Below are positions 35,512 to 43,898 of a stretch of 64,000 nt of DNA, piece after piece. Source of the stretch: Pseudomonas sp. LD120. Lineage in GTDB: Bacteria; Pseudomonadota; Gammaproteobacteria; Pseudomonadales; Pseudomonadaceae. The DNA lies in NCBI RefSeq assembly GCF_009861525.1, contig NZ_WVHL01000005.1:2542001-2606000 (forward strand), in the 5' to 3' direction. Each line of letters opens with the position of its first letter. The first letter of the stretch is position 1. Both the position numbers and the translations under genes were made by a program. The notes below the pieces were generated by a model. That model was not told the origin of the DNA and made no database searches. It worked only from the letters and a program-made list of their open reading frames with translations.

Positions 35512-36747
35512 ATGACTGATCTGAAACACAGCGCCTCCCTGGAGGCCGCGCCGATGACGGATGCCAGCGTGCGTCGTCGCTCCCTGTTCGCCGGTTGCAG
35601 CGCCCATGCGGTGCATGACGGCCTGACCGACGTGATCTACGTGCTGCTGCCAATCTGGCAGGCGCAGTTCGCCATGAGCTATGCCCAGATCGGCCTGCTG
35701 CGCGGGGTCTATTCCGGAATGATGGCCGGCTTTCAGTTGCTGGCCAGTCGCGCCGCCCGGCGCTGGGGGTGCGAGCGCCTGCTGGTGGGCGGCACTGCCC
35801 TGGCCGGGCTGGCCTACTTGTTGGCGGGGCAGGCCGGGGGCCTGGGCGTGCTGCTCCTGGCCCTGCTGCTCGGTGGCCTGGGGGCCAGTACCCAGCACCC
35901 GCTGGCCTCTTCCCTGATCACCGATACCCATGAAGCCGGTGGCGGGGTCAAGGAGGCCCTGTCGCAGTACAACTTCGCCGGGGATATCGGCAAGACCCTG
36001 GTCCCGGGTCTGGTGGGCCTGTTACTGACCCTGATCAGCTGGCGCGCCAGCGTCACCTTGATCGGCCTTCTGGGGCTGGCCGCCGCGCTGCTGCTGTGGT
36101 GGCTGATGCCCTCCCGGGCCATCACCACGGCCATCAGCGAGAAAGCACCGAAGACGGTCAAGGGCCAGGGTTCGGCTAGCGGGATGCGCGCGCTGATCCT
36201 CACTGGCACCCTGGACAGCGCGGTGCGCATGGGCTTTTTGACCTTCCTGCCGTTCCTGCTCAAGGCCAAAGGCGCCGGCACCGCCGGAATCGGCCTGGCC
36301 CTGACTCTGCTGTTCGTCGGCGGCGCTTTCGGCAAGTTGCTGTGCGGTTACCTCGGCGCGCGCATCGGCATGATGAAAACCGTGTGGATCACCGAGTTCA
36401 CCACCGCCAGCTTGATCGTGCTGGCGGTGTTCCTGCCCTATGGCGGGCTGATGCTGATGTTGCCGCTGCTGGGGCTGGCCCTGAACGGCACATCCTCGGT
36501 GCTGTATGGCGCGGTGCCGGACCTGGCCGGTGCCGGCAAGCGCGAGCAGGCGTTCTCGCTGTTCTACACCGGCACCATCGGCGGCGGGGCCCTGGCTCCG
36601 GTGCTGTTCGGCAGCATGGGTGACGTCACCGGGATTCCCCAGGCGGTGATGGCCCTGTCCGCCACGCTGTTGCTGACGCTGCCCCTGTCCTGGTACGTGC
36701 AACGGGGCATGGACGCCGACGCCAGGTCAGCCTCCGGCTCCGCCTGA
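35512..36747 (+). CDS. MFS transporter 2 of the phosphonate-type cluster
   Basis: 411 residues with 12 membrane helices and a long N-terminal tail. Features: CSAHAVHDGLTDVIYVLLPIWQ, QYNFAGDIGKTLVPGLVG and GAVPDLAGAGKREQAFSLFYTG. This resembles the fosmidomycin-resistance (Fsr)/YfkF-like exporter group, which exports a phosphonate antibiotic in E. coli and therefore fits the PEP-mutase context. ATG 35512 used; ATG 35554 possible. Confidence 0.82.
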   Translation: MTDLKHSASLEAAPMTDASVRRRSLFAGCSAHAVHDGLTDVIYVLLPIWQAQFAMSYAQIGLLRGVYSGMMAGFQLLASRAARRWGCERLLVGGTALAGLAYLLAGQAGGLGVLLLALLLGGLGASTQHPLASSLITDTHEAGGGVKEALSQYNFAGDIGKTLVPGLVGLLLTLISWRASVTLIGLLGLAAALLLWWLMPSRAITTAISEKAPKTVKGQGSASGMRALILTGTLDSAVRMGFLTFLPFLLKAKGAGTAGIGLALTLLFVGGAFGKLLCGYLGARIGMMKTVWITEFTTASLIVLAVFLPYGGLMLMLPLLGLALNGTSSVLYGAVPDLAGAGKREQAFSLFYTGTIGGGALAPVLFGSMGDVTGIPQAVMALSATLLLTLPLSWYVQRGMDADARSASGSA

Positions 36748-36771
36748 AGACCTCTGTCGAGCCAGAAACCA

Positions 36772-36804
36772 ATCAGGCCCGGGGCTGTTCTGCCCGGGCC
36801 TGAT
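36772..36804 (+). terminator. Strong hairpin after MFS transporter 2
   Basis: ATCAGGCCCGGG (36772-36783) pairs perfectly with CCCGGGCCTGAT (36793-36804), 25 bases after the MFS 2 stop. There is no T run, so it may slow, protect or only partly terminate the transcript before the aminotransferase gene. A second smaller hairpin (CCTGGCC/GGCCAGG) lies near 36928-36951. Confidence 0.55.
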
Positions 36805-37016
36805 GCATTCTGCGCGCGGGGCACGGTGGCGCGCAGCACCTTCAGATAGTTCTTACTTTTCCAGTATCAATCACGACACAAACGGTATTGGCCGGTGTTT
36901 GTGACTGTCACCAAAATGTAAGAAGACCTGGCCGGGGGCCTTGGCCAGGTTGGCTGCGCAGGGTGTTTCCCCGACGCCGGGGCGCCTGCTTCCAGATCGT
37001 TTTCGCAGGTAACAAC

Positions 37017-38246
37017 ATGAATAACAGCGAAGCCACTGTAAGCCGATTCTCTTTGTCCAACCGTGCCCTGGGCCTCAGCGCGCCGGGCACCTCCAGCATG
37101 CGCAGCAAAGCCAACGCCCTGAAGGAAAGTGGGGTCAAGGTGATCAACTTCGCCGCCGGTGAACTGTCCTTCGATGCCTGTCAGGACATGCGCACCGGGG
37201 CCATCGAAGCCATTGAAAATGCGCGCAATCGCTACACCCCGCCCATCGGCCTGCCGGCCCTGCGGGACAAGCTCGCCCAGCGGGTCAGCCAGCGCACCGG
37301 CGTGACCTTCGCGGCCAATGAAGTGGCGGTGACCGCCGGGGCCAAGCAGGCCCTGTACAACGCCTGCATGGTGCTGCTCAACCCCGGTGACGAGGTGATA
37401 GTGCCCAGCCCGTACTGGGAAACCTTTCCCACCCAGATCCGTCTGGCGGGCGCCACCCCGGTACTGGTGCAGACCCGCGACGAGGACTACCGGCTGACCC
37501 TGGAAGCGGTACAGGGGGCGCTGAGCGAACGCACGCGGATGATCGTCATCAACACCCCGAACAACCCCACCGGCACCGTTTATCAACGCAAGCAACTGCT
37601 GGCGATCGCGAAGCTGGCCTTCGAGCGCGGGCTGTGGGTGATGTTCGACGAGTGCTATCGCGGCCTGGTGCGCGAACCTCACGAGCACCACAACATCCTG
37701 GCGCTGTTCCCGGCACTGAAGGCCCAGACCGTGCTGATCGATTCCTTCTCCAAGAGCCAGGCGGTGACCGGCTGGCGGGTCGGCTACGCCTGTGCCCCGG
37801 CGCCGGTGATCGCGGCCATGCACAACCTCCAGGGCCATACCACCTCCAACCCCAGCAGCCTGTCGCAATACGCCGCGCTCAATACCTTGAATGCCGACTC
37901 GACGCAGTTCGCCGCCGAGGTCAATCCGTTCCTGCAGCGGCAACTGCACGCCGCGCGCACCTACCTGGATCGTCTGCAAGGCATCCGCTATGCGCCGCCG
38001 GAGGGAGCGTTCTACCTGTACATCGACATCGCTTCGCGCCTGGGCGGCTACTACCGCGGCCAGCCGATCCGCGACGTCGAGCACCTCGCCGACCTGCTGC
38101 TGACCGAGGCGCACATTGCCGTGGTCCCCGGTTCTGCTTGTGGCGACCCTCACTGCATCCGCATTTCCTACGCCGTCGAATACCAGGAACTGATCGAAGG
38201 CCTGAGCCGCTTCGCCCAGTTCATGTCGGCGATCGTCATGGATTAG
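37017..38246 (+). CDS. PLP-dependent class I/II aminotransferase of the phosphonate-type cluster
   Basis: 409 residues, fold type I, aspartate-aminotransferase Igamma group: INFAAGELSFDA, NTPNNPTGTVY, MFDECYRGLV, PLP-lysine in SFSKSQAVTGWRVGY and the C-terminal IRISYA substrate arginine. ATG 37017; the frame runs on upstream but lacks coding character there. In this setting it probably converts phosphonopyruvate to phosphonoalanine, which would pull the unfavourable PEP-mutase reaction forward. An ordinary aspartate or methionine aminotransferase role cannot be excluded. Confidence 0.85.
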   Translation: MNNSEATVSRFSLSNRALGLSAPGTSSMRSKANALKESGVKVINFAAGELSFDACQDMRTGAIEAIENARNRYTPPIGLPALRDKLAQRVSQRTGVTFAANEVAVTAGAKQALYNACMVLLNPGDEVIVPSPYWETFPTQIRLAGATPVLVQTRDEDYRLTLEAVQGALSERTRMIVINTPNNPTGTVYQRKQLLAIAKLAFERGLWVMFDECYRGLVREPHEHHNILALFPALKAQTVLIDSFSKSQAVTGWRVGYACAPAPVIAAMHNLQGHTTSNPSSLSQYAALNTLNADSTQFAAEVNPFLQRQLHAARTYLDRLQGIRYAPPEGAFYLYIDIASRLGGYYRGQPIRDVEHLADLLLTEAHIAVVPGSACGDPHCIRISYAVEYQELIEGLSRFAQFMSAIVMD

Positions 38247-38365
38247 CGCTGCCGTCACCCGCATCCGCCACCGCGTTATCCCGGTTCCCGAGCCCGTCCA
38301 GAGGCCCTGGGCGGTGACGCCTGGCTTGTTGTCCGTGCACCCAAGAGTCAATACAGGAGAGAAAC

Positions 38366-39196
38366 ATGGAGAGTTCCCGCGAGGCGTTCATCGGCTATGT
38401 GCATCAGGCACTGGTGGATGTCGAGGATCGGAATCTGCTGGAAGCCCTGCTCACCGGCTTTGAAAACAACCCCGGCCTGTTGGACGGTTATTGCCTGACC
38501 TACCAGCGCATGACCTCCCGCCGCTGGTCCGTGGATTCGCTGTGCTCCTTCTTCTGCGGCTGGCGCAGCCCCGACGGCGCCGCCCATGCGGTGTCGAGCA
38601 TCATCGTGCGGCTGCTGCAGGAGTCCGCGGACCTGCCCGGCGCCGACAACAAGCTCAAGCTGCTGGCGGCCGCCCGGCATTGCGGCGAGATCATCGTCGA
38701 AGACGTCGGCCTCGGTGAAATGCACGGTCATCCCCACCATTCCAAGCTCTATCACCGCATGGCCTCGGCCATCTGCGGCTCGGACAACTGGCGCCTGCAG
38801 GACAAGTACCTGAACCCCATCACCCAGGAGTTCTCCACCTGGGTCGGTCAGAAGCGCCCCCTGGCGCCGAACCTGGTGGAAGCCTTGGAAATGATGGCCC
38901 TGACCGAGCTGTTCAACACCGGTGAATACAACCTGATGACCCCGCTGTGGAAGCACTGGCTGCGCGAGTCCTGCGGGTATCCGGCGGGGGAGGCCAACCG
39001 CATCGCCGGCTTCCTCAGCGTTCACTGCGGCGCCGTCGAGGCCCGGCATTTCCGCCACGCCACCGAGGCCCTGCGGCTCTATACCCAGGCCACCGGCCAG
39101 CAGATCGACTACCGGCGTATCGCCGCGTTGTCCGACGAGTACGTGGTGCGGGCCTGTGCGCACCTGGAAAAAATGGCTTCCGTACTCAAGGAGTAG
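38366..39196 (+). CDS. Heme-oxygenase-like diiron oxidase/oxygenase candidate 2
   Basis: 276 residues, distant paralogue of the 34586 gene (same length, same spacing of motifs). Putative metal ligands: Glu112 and His124/125 (VEDVGLGEMHGHPHHSKLY), Glu187 (NTGEYNLMTP), His220, Glu225 and His228 (VHCGAVEARHFRH). Also shares MASAICGSDNW with MATPICGDDQW. CAGGAGAG precedes ATG 38366. Two such oxidases with a fumarase-type lyase recall the fluopsin C pathway (FlcB to FlcE) of P. aeruginosa; here PEP mutase is added. Confidence 0.75.
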   Translation: MESSREAFIGYVHQALVDVEDRNLLEALLTGFENNPGLLDGYCLTYQRMTSRRWSVDSLCSFFCGWRSPDGAAHAVSSIIVRLLQESADLPGADNKLKLLAAARHCGEIIVEDVGLGEMHGHPHHSKLYHRMASAICGSDNWRLQDKYLNPITQEFSTWVGQKRPLAPNLVEALEMMALTELFNTGEYNLMTPLWKHWLRESCGYPAGEANRIAGFLSVHCGAVEARHFRHATEALRLYTQATGQQIDYRRIAALSDEYVVRACAHLEKMASVLKE

Positions 39197-39283
39197 GGCG
39201 CCCGTGCACCACGCTGGGCAGGGCGCCTGCCCGGCAACCTCGACCTGATTGCGCTTTGCGCCAACCACTGGAGCACCTTGAAC

Positions 39284-40669
39284 ATGCGTCTTGAATCCGA
39301 CTCGATGGGACCCATCGCCGTACCGTCCAACCGCTACTGGGGCGCTCAGACCGAGCGTTCCATCCACAACTTCCCCATCGGCCGTTCGCGCTTCCAGTGG
39401 AGCGCGCCGATGATCCGCTCCCTGGGCATCCTGAAAAAGGCCGCGGCCCTGGCCAACCTCAAGCTCGGCGAACTGCCGGAAGCCATCGTCCAGCCGATCG
39501 TCATGGCTGCGGACGAAGTCATCAGCGGGCAACTGGACCAACACTTTCCGCTGGTGGTGTTCCAGACCGGCTCCGGCACCCAGTCCAACATGAACGCCAA
39601 CGAAGTGATCGCCAACCGGGCGATCGAGATGCTCGGCGGCGAGCTGGGCAGCAAGAAACCTATCCACCCCAACGATCACGTCAACCGTGGCCAGTCGTCC
39701 AACGACACCTTTCCCACGGCCATGTACATGGTGGTGGTCAGCGAGATCCACGACACCCTGCTGCCGGGCGTGTCGGTCCTGCGCGACACCCTGGCCGACA
39801 AGGCCGAGCAGTTTCGCGACGTGGTCAAGGTCGGCCGCACCCACCTGCAGGACGCCACCCCGATCACCCTCGGCCAGGAGATCGGCGGCTGGGTCGAGCA
39901 GATCGACTACGCCCTGGGCGTCATCCAACTCAACCTCGGCGGTCTCTACGACCTGGCCATCGGCGGCACCGCGGTGGGCACCGGGCTCAACGCCCATCCG
40001 CAGTTCGGCGACGAGTGCGCACGGGTCATCGCCGAGCTCACCGGCTACCCGTTCAGGTCGTGCAGTAACAAGTTCTTCGCGCTCTCGGCCCACGACGCGC
40101 TGGTCAACACCTCGGCGGCGATCCGCACCCTGGCCATGGCCCTGATGAAGATCGCCAACGATGTGCGCTGGCTGGCCAGCGGCCCGCGCTGCGGCATCGG
40201 CGAGATCGACATTCCCGAGAACGAGCCGGGTTCCTCGATCATGCCGGGCAAGGTCAACCCGACCCAGTGCGAGGCGCTGACCATGGTCTGCACCCAGGTC
40301 TTCGGCAACGACGCCTGTGTGGCCTTCGCCGGCAGCCAGGGCAACTTCCAGCTCAACGTCTACAAGCCGGTGATGGTGCACAACGTACTGGAGAGCATCA
40401 CCTTGCTGGCCGAGTCCTGCCGGGCCTTCAACGACCACTGCGCCCAGGGCATCGAGCCGAACCCTACGCGGATCGAGGCCAACATCAAGAAGAACCTGAT
40501 GCTGGTGACCGCCCTCAACCGGCACATCGGCTACGACAAGGCGGCCATCATCGCCAAGACCGCCCATCACCAGGGCAAGTCCCTGCGGGACGTGGCGCAA
40601 CAGCTGGGCTACGTCTCGGCCGCGGATTTCGACCGCTACGTGGTGCCCCTCGACATGACCCACCCCTGA
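39284..40669 (+). CDS. Class II fumarase-family lyase in the phosphonate-type cluster
   Basis: 461 residues, very FumC-like: [47 protein letters not shown], catalytic His in [10 protein letters not shown] and the signature [13 protein letters not shown] with the catalytic Ser loop. Differences from housekeeping FumC that I can see are MNANEV for MNxNEV and HVNRGQSS for DVNKSQSS. Possible roles: adding fumarate to an amine or thiol intermediate, eliminating fumarate, or a spare fumarase resistant to the product. ATG 39284 is preferred to TTG 39278. Enzyme family certain; role inferred. Confidence 0.88.
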   Translation: MRLESDSMGPIAVPSNRYWGAQTERSIHNFPIGRSRFQWSAPMIRSLGILKKAAALANLKLGELPEAIVQPIVMAADEVISGQLDQHFPLVVFQTGSGTQSNMNANEVIANRAIEMLGGELGSKKPIHPNDHVNRGQSSNDTFPTAMYMVVVSEIHDTLLPGVSVLRDTLADKAEQFRDVVKVGRTHLQDATPITLGQEIGGWVEQIDYALGVIQLNLGGLYDLAIGGTAVGTGLNAHPQFGDECARVIAELTGYPFRSCSNKFFALSAHDALVNTSAAIRTLAMALMKIANDVRWLASGPRCGIGEIDIPENEPGSSIMPGKVNPTQCEALTMVCTQVFGNDACVAFAGSQGNFQLNVYKPVMVHNVLESITLLAESCRAFNDHCAQGIEPNPTRIEANIKKNLMLVTALNRHIGYDKAAIIAKTAHHQGKSLRDVAQQLGYVSAADFDRYVVPLDMTHP

Positions 40670-40717
40670 GGCGGCTCGGCCGCCGCGACCCCGGAGTTTC
40701 CCAACCACAAGAGGCGT

Positions 40718-41617
40718 GTGAATCCCATGCAGGACGCTGATATTCGCCGAACCAACCTCCGCCAGTTGCTGCGCTGCAAGCGCTGTCTGCGGGTGCTTGA
40801 AGCCCACAGCCCGATCTCGGCGCTGCTGGCCCAACAGTCCAGGCTGGAGCGCGGGGCCGGGCCCAGCCTGAGCTACGACGCCATCTGGTCCAGCTCGCTG
40901 ACTGATTCGACCCACAAGGGCCTGCCGGACATCGAGATCCTCTCGCCGAGCAACCGCTTGCACGGTATTCGCGAGATCTTCGATGTCTGTTCACTGCCGA
41001 TGATTTTCGACGGCGACACCGGCGGCAAGGCCGAGCATTTCGCGATCCACGTGAAGATGCTCGATCGGGCCGGGGTGTCGGCAGTGGTCATCGAGGACAA
41101 GTGCGGGCTGAAGAAGAACTCGCTGTTCGGCAACGCGGTGAACCAGCTTCAGGACTCCATCGAGGCGTTCTGTGACAAGATCCGCGTCGGCTGCAGCAGT
41201 CGCCGCCACGAGGACCTGCTGATCATCGCCCGCTGTGAAAGCCTGATCCTCGACAAGGGCATGGACGACGCCATCGAGCGCTGCCTGGCCTATGTCGCCG
41301 CCGGCGCCGACGGAATCATGATTCACAGCCGCAAAAAGGACGGCCTGGAGATCCTCGAATTCGCCCGGCTGTTCCGCCGCCATTGCCTACAGGTGCCGCT
41401 GATCTGCGTGCCGACCAGCTATGCCCACTTAAGTTTCGACGAGCTGGAAGGGGCCGGCTTCAACGCGGTGATCTACGCCAACCACATGTTGCGCAGTGCC
41501 TACATGGCCATGCGCGATGTGGCGGTGGGCATCCTTGAACACGGCCGGACCCTGGAGGTGGAACCCCGCTGCCTGGGCATCGACGAGATTCTCGACCTGG
41601 TGCCGGGCACCCGTTGA
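40718..41617 (+). CDS. Phosphoenolpyruvate mutase (phosphonate biosynthesis entry enzyme)
   Basis: 299 residues of the isocitrate lyase/PEP mutase superfamily. The diagnostic PEP-mutase motif EDK-x5-NS is complete (EDKCGLKKNS, residues 126-135). Also seen: LEAHSPISA (28-36), AIWSSSLTDSTHKGLPD, metal-binding DGDTGG (98-103), ARCESLI, ADGIMIHSRKKD and VIYANHMLRSAYMAM, all matching PepM. It isomerises PEP to phosphonopyruvate, the first step of nearly all phosphonate pathways. No phosphonopyruvate decarboxylase is nearby, so another gene, likely the aminotransferase, must drive the reaction. Start GTG 40718 or ATG 40727. Last gene of the run. Confidence 0.9.
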   Translation: MNPMQDADIRRTNLRQLLRCKRCLRVLEAHSPISALLAQQSRLERGAGPSLSYDAIWSSSLTDSTHKGLPDIEILSPSNRLHGIREIFDVCSLPMIFDGDTGGKAEHFAIHVKMLDRAGVSAVVIEDKCGLKKNSLFGNAVNQLQDSIEAFCDKIRVGCSSRRHEDLLIIARCESLILDKGMDDAIERCLAYVAAGADGIMIHSRKKDGLEILEFARLFRRHCLQVPLICVPTSYAHLSFDELEGAGFNAVIYANHMLRSAYMAMRDVAVGILEHGRTLEVEPRCLGIDEILDLVPGTR

Positions 41618-41689
41618 CCGCGGCGTTCTTGGAAATGGCCTGTTTCGTCTTGGAGGGGTAGAGGATTCAGGCTGTTAATGAATAAGAAT

Positions 41690-41900
41690 TTTCTTACATA
41701 CGCTGGTCGGACGGATGCCTAGAATGGCCCCGTTCGCCCGGCCAGGTATCACAGTGAACCGCAACTTAGCGGTGCCTGGTCAGGGTGGGCTGCAACATCG
41801 CGGCCCCCGGCCCCCGGCCTTCGCTGCACTGCCGACTGCCCTCGGCTGGCCGGGTTGGCCCTTATCCCCTCCAGGCATCCGCCACGCTCCCCCGCCAATC
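41690..41900 (+). repeat. Dispersed non-coding module, copy B
   Basis: Counterpart of 28430-28640: TTTCTTA, CCTAGAATGGCCCCGTTCGC, CCGGCCAGG, GGGCTGCAACA blocks in the same order, with diverged spacers. It lies directly downstream of the PEP mutase gene and next to the LuxR relic. The interval 41618-41689 holds nothing else. Confidence 0.55.
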
Positions 41901-41927
41901 CTGTTCCTTCCCTTACGCATTCCTGGA

Positions 41928-42050
41928 TTATTTTTCACACAGATTTACAGCGTGTGGCCCCCATGCGAGCCCGTGATCGCGGCTGCCGATGCTGGCAATG
42001 ACCTGGCCAACGGGTGGCAACCATCGGTGTGCGTTGAGCATTTCATTCAT
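41928..42050 (-). pseudogene. Truncated third LuxR-type regulator
   Basis: From ATG 42048-42050 the frame reads MNEMLNAHRWLPPVGQVIAS followed by IGSRDHG. This matches the first about 26 residues of regulator 2 (MDEMMNSQVLFPHIGKVIAS, then TGSRRFP). It then diverges and stops at 41928. The whole DNA-binding domain is missing. The homologous upstream block is also present (42146-42204). It is a deletion remnant that places a LuxR-type gene on both sides of the biosynthetic cluster. Confidence 0.75.
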
Positions 42051-42145
42051 GAACGTGAGGGTGTGACAGGACACAGGACACAGGACAGCGTTACAGCGAT
42101 GGGCACGCGTGCAACTGACTGGTCTGCGGCTTTGTCCCGAACGAC

Positions 42146-42204
42146 AAAGGATCGCCTCCTCAGTACAGGGTTTACGGGGTGTTTGACGAAGCGCGCAAAA
42201 TCTT
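42146..42204 (-). repeat. Upstream block of the truncated LuxR-type gene
   Basis: AAAGGATCGCC..., CAGTACAGGG, GCGCAAAATCTT in the same order as 31325-31388 upstream of the intact copy. A relic promoter region, about 100 bases from the truncated start. Confidence 0.55.
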
Positions 42205-42297
42205 GCGCAGCGGACGGCGGGCACTGCCCGGGCTTGGACGGCGGCATTGATATCGGCACCGCCGCGCCAGCGGGCGCGGCGGCGCAACGGGCGGCGA

Positions 42298-43764
42298 TTA
42301 CAGGCGCGGCTGCTCCGGGGGCAGGCCCAGCAACTGGTGCAGGGTGTTGATCAGGGCTTGTTGGCGCAGCCGGTCCTCCTGGTGCCGGGCTTCGGCGGCG
42401 GCGACATCGGCGTGGCAGTGCGGGCAGGTGCTCTCAACGGCGTGGATGTACTCCAGGCAATTACGGCACAGGGCCAGGCGCGGCGGGATGCGGCCTTCGG
42501 CGGGGGCTGCCTGCCCCTGGTTGACCCAGGCCAGCTTGATCACCTGACCGCTGTCGCTGACTCTGGTCATGGCTTCGCCGGTGTCGATGCGCTCGGTGAT
42601 CAGGTCGAAGCGGCCCACGGAGAAGGACGCCGGGCCCGCGTCCTCGAGTTTGACGATGCGCTCGCGCAGGCCTTTTTTCTGCAGGTCCAGGGCCCGGTAG
42701 TGGCAATAGGGGTTGTTGCCCGGTTTGCCCAGCAGCGAGTGCGAGGTCCAGGTGCAGCCGCCACGGCAGACGTCGTTGTAGTAGCAGCTGCGGCAATAGC
42801 CCCACAGATCGTCCATCGAGCGCAGGCGGCCGAAATGCATGCCTTCGCTGTAGTGCCAGATGTCGTGCAGGCTCATGTTGCGCACGTTGCCGCCGGAGAA
42901 CCCCACGGTGGCCAGGGACGGACAACCCTTGACCGTGCCGTCGGCTTCCAGGGCCAGCACCGTCTGCCCGGCGGCGCAGCCGGTCCAGTGCACCCGGTCG
43001 TCGCCGAAGCCGCGCCACATGTGTTCGTAGGGGCCGTAGTAGCCGATGTTGTTGCCGATGTTCATCAGCAGGCCGCGCTCGTTGCCTTCGCGGTACAGGC
43101 GCGCCAGCAGCGGCATGACCTCCAGCAGTTGGTAGGGCTGCATCAGCAGTTCGGGGTGATCCACGGCGTTGCCCATGGCCACGGTCAGCTGGATCTGCCA
43201 GTGCTTGGCGCCGGCGTCGATGATCAGGTCCATCAGGGCCGGCAGGTCGGGCAGGGTGGCGGCGCCGATCTGCGTGTTGACGCTGATCTTGAGCCCGGCC
43301 TGCCTGGCCCGGTGCAGGGTGTCCAGGGCCTTGTCGAACGAGCCCGGCACATTGCGCACCGCGTCGTGCAGCGGCGCCAAGCCGTCCAGGGACACGCCGA
43401 CGCCATCGAGCCCGGCGTCCACTGCGGCCTGCATCTTGGCCGGGGTCAGGTTGCGACCGCCGGTCTGGATCGCCACATACATGCCGTGGTCGTGGATAGC
43501 CTGGATCAGTCGCGTCCAGTCCTTGCGCAAATAGGCTTCGCCACCGATCAGGGTAATTTCCCGGGTGCCCAAGGCGGCCAGTGAATCGATCACCGCCAGG
43601 CATTCCTCGGTGCTCAGTTCACCGGGGCGCCTATGCCCGGCCCGGGAGCCGCAGTGCAGGCACTTGAGGTCGCAGGCGAGGGTGATTTCCCAGACCACGT
43701 GCACCGGCACATAGCGCTTGAGGTCGTTTTCGCTGAGGTAGCGGGCGGGGAGACGGTCTGACAT
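42298..43764 (-). CDS. Radical SAM/SPASM peptide maturase for GDL-motif substrates
   Basis: 488 residues from ATG 43764 (MSDRLPARYLSENDL). The radical SAM cluster motif CDLKCLHC (Cys31, Cys35, Cys38) is followed by LIGGEAYLRKDW and VGVSLDG. The SPASM region has GCPSLATVG and CRSCYYNDVCRGGC, ligating auxiliary Fe-S clusters. The C-terminus adds a small zinc ribbon (CRNCLEYIHAVESTCPHC). It belongs with maturases named for association with GDL-motif peptides. Three GDL-motif genes precede it on the same strand, 134 bp upstream at the nearest. It should install a radical modification on them. No protease, leader-binding domain or exporter gene is adjacent. Confidence 0.86.
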   Translation of the reverse strand: MSDRLPARYLSENDLKRYVPVHVVWEITLACDLKCLHCGSRAGHRRPGELSTEECLAVIDSLAALGTREITLIGGEAYLRKDWTRLIQAIHDHGMYVAIQTGGRNLTPAKMQAAVDAGLDGVGVSLDGLAPLHDAVRNVPGSFDKALDTLHRARQAGLKISVNTQIGAATLPDLPALMDLIIDAGAKHWQIQLTVAMGNAVDHPELLMQPYQLLEVMPLLARLYREGNERGLLMNIGNNIGYYGPYEHMWRGFGDDRVHWTGCAAGQTVLALEADGTVKGCPSLATVGFSGGNVRNMSLHDIWHYSEGMHFGRLRSMDDLWGYCRSCYYNDVCRGGCTWTSHSLLGKPGNNPYCHYRALDLQKKGLRERIVKLEDAGPASFSVGRFDLITERIDTGEAMTRVSDSGQVIKLAWVNQGQAAPAEGRIPPRLALCRNCLEYIHAVESTCPHCHADVAAAEARHQEDRLRQQALINTLHQLLGLPPEQPRL

Positions 43765-43898
43765 GAAAGATCCTTGCGCACCCAGCGGTGCGCGGCAGCA
43801 AGCCATTGAAACAGGCGCGCCTTCCGCGGCTGGCGAGGGCGCGATCGGTTTGGCCAAGTCGGGGCCGCCCGATGACGGCCGGCCCCGCTGGCCTGGAC

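Noticed and set aside
38348-40963. An 871-codon open frame on the minus strand
   Set aside because: It is the antisense shadow of the diiron-protein 2, fumarase and PEP-mutase genes in high-GC DNA; its composition (His, Gln, Val, Gly rich) and lack of motifs show it is not coding.
40718-41617. Isocitrate lyase, methylisocitrate lyase or oxaloacetate decarboxylase
   Set aside because: Those enzymes carry KKCGH or related motifs; this protein has the PEP-mutase EDK-x5-NS motif instead.
42298-43764. PqqE or heme d1/NirJ-type radical SAM enzyme
   Set aside because: No pqqA-like peptide or nir genes are near, the three GDL-motif genes are upstream, and the C-terminal zinc ribbon is not a PqqE feature.
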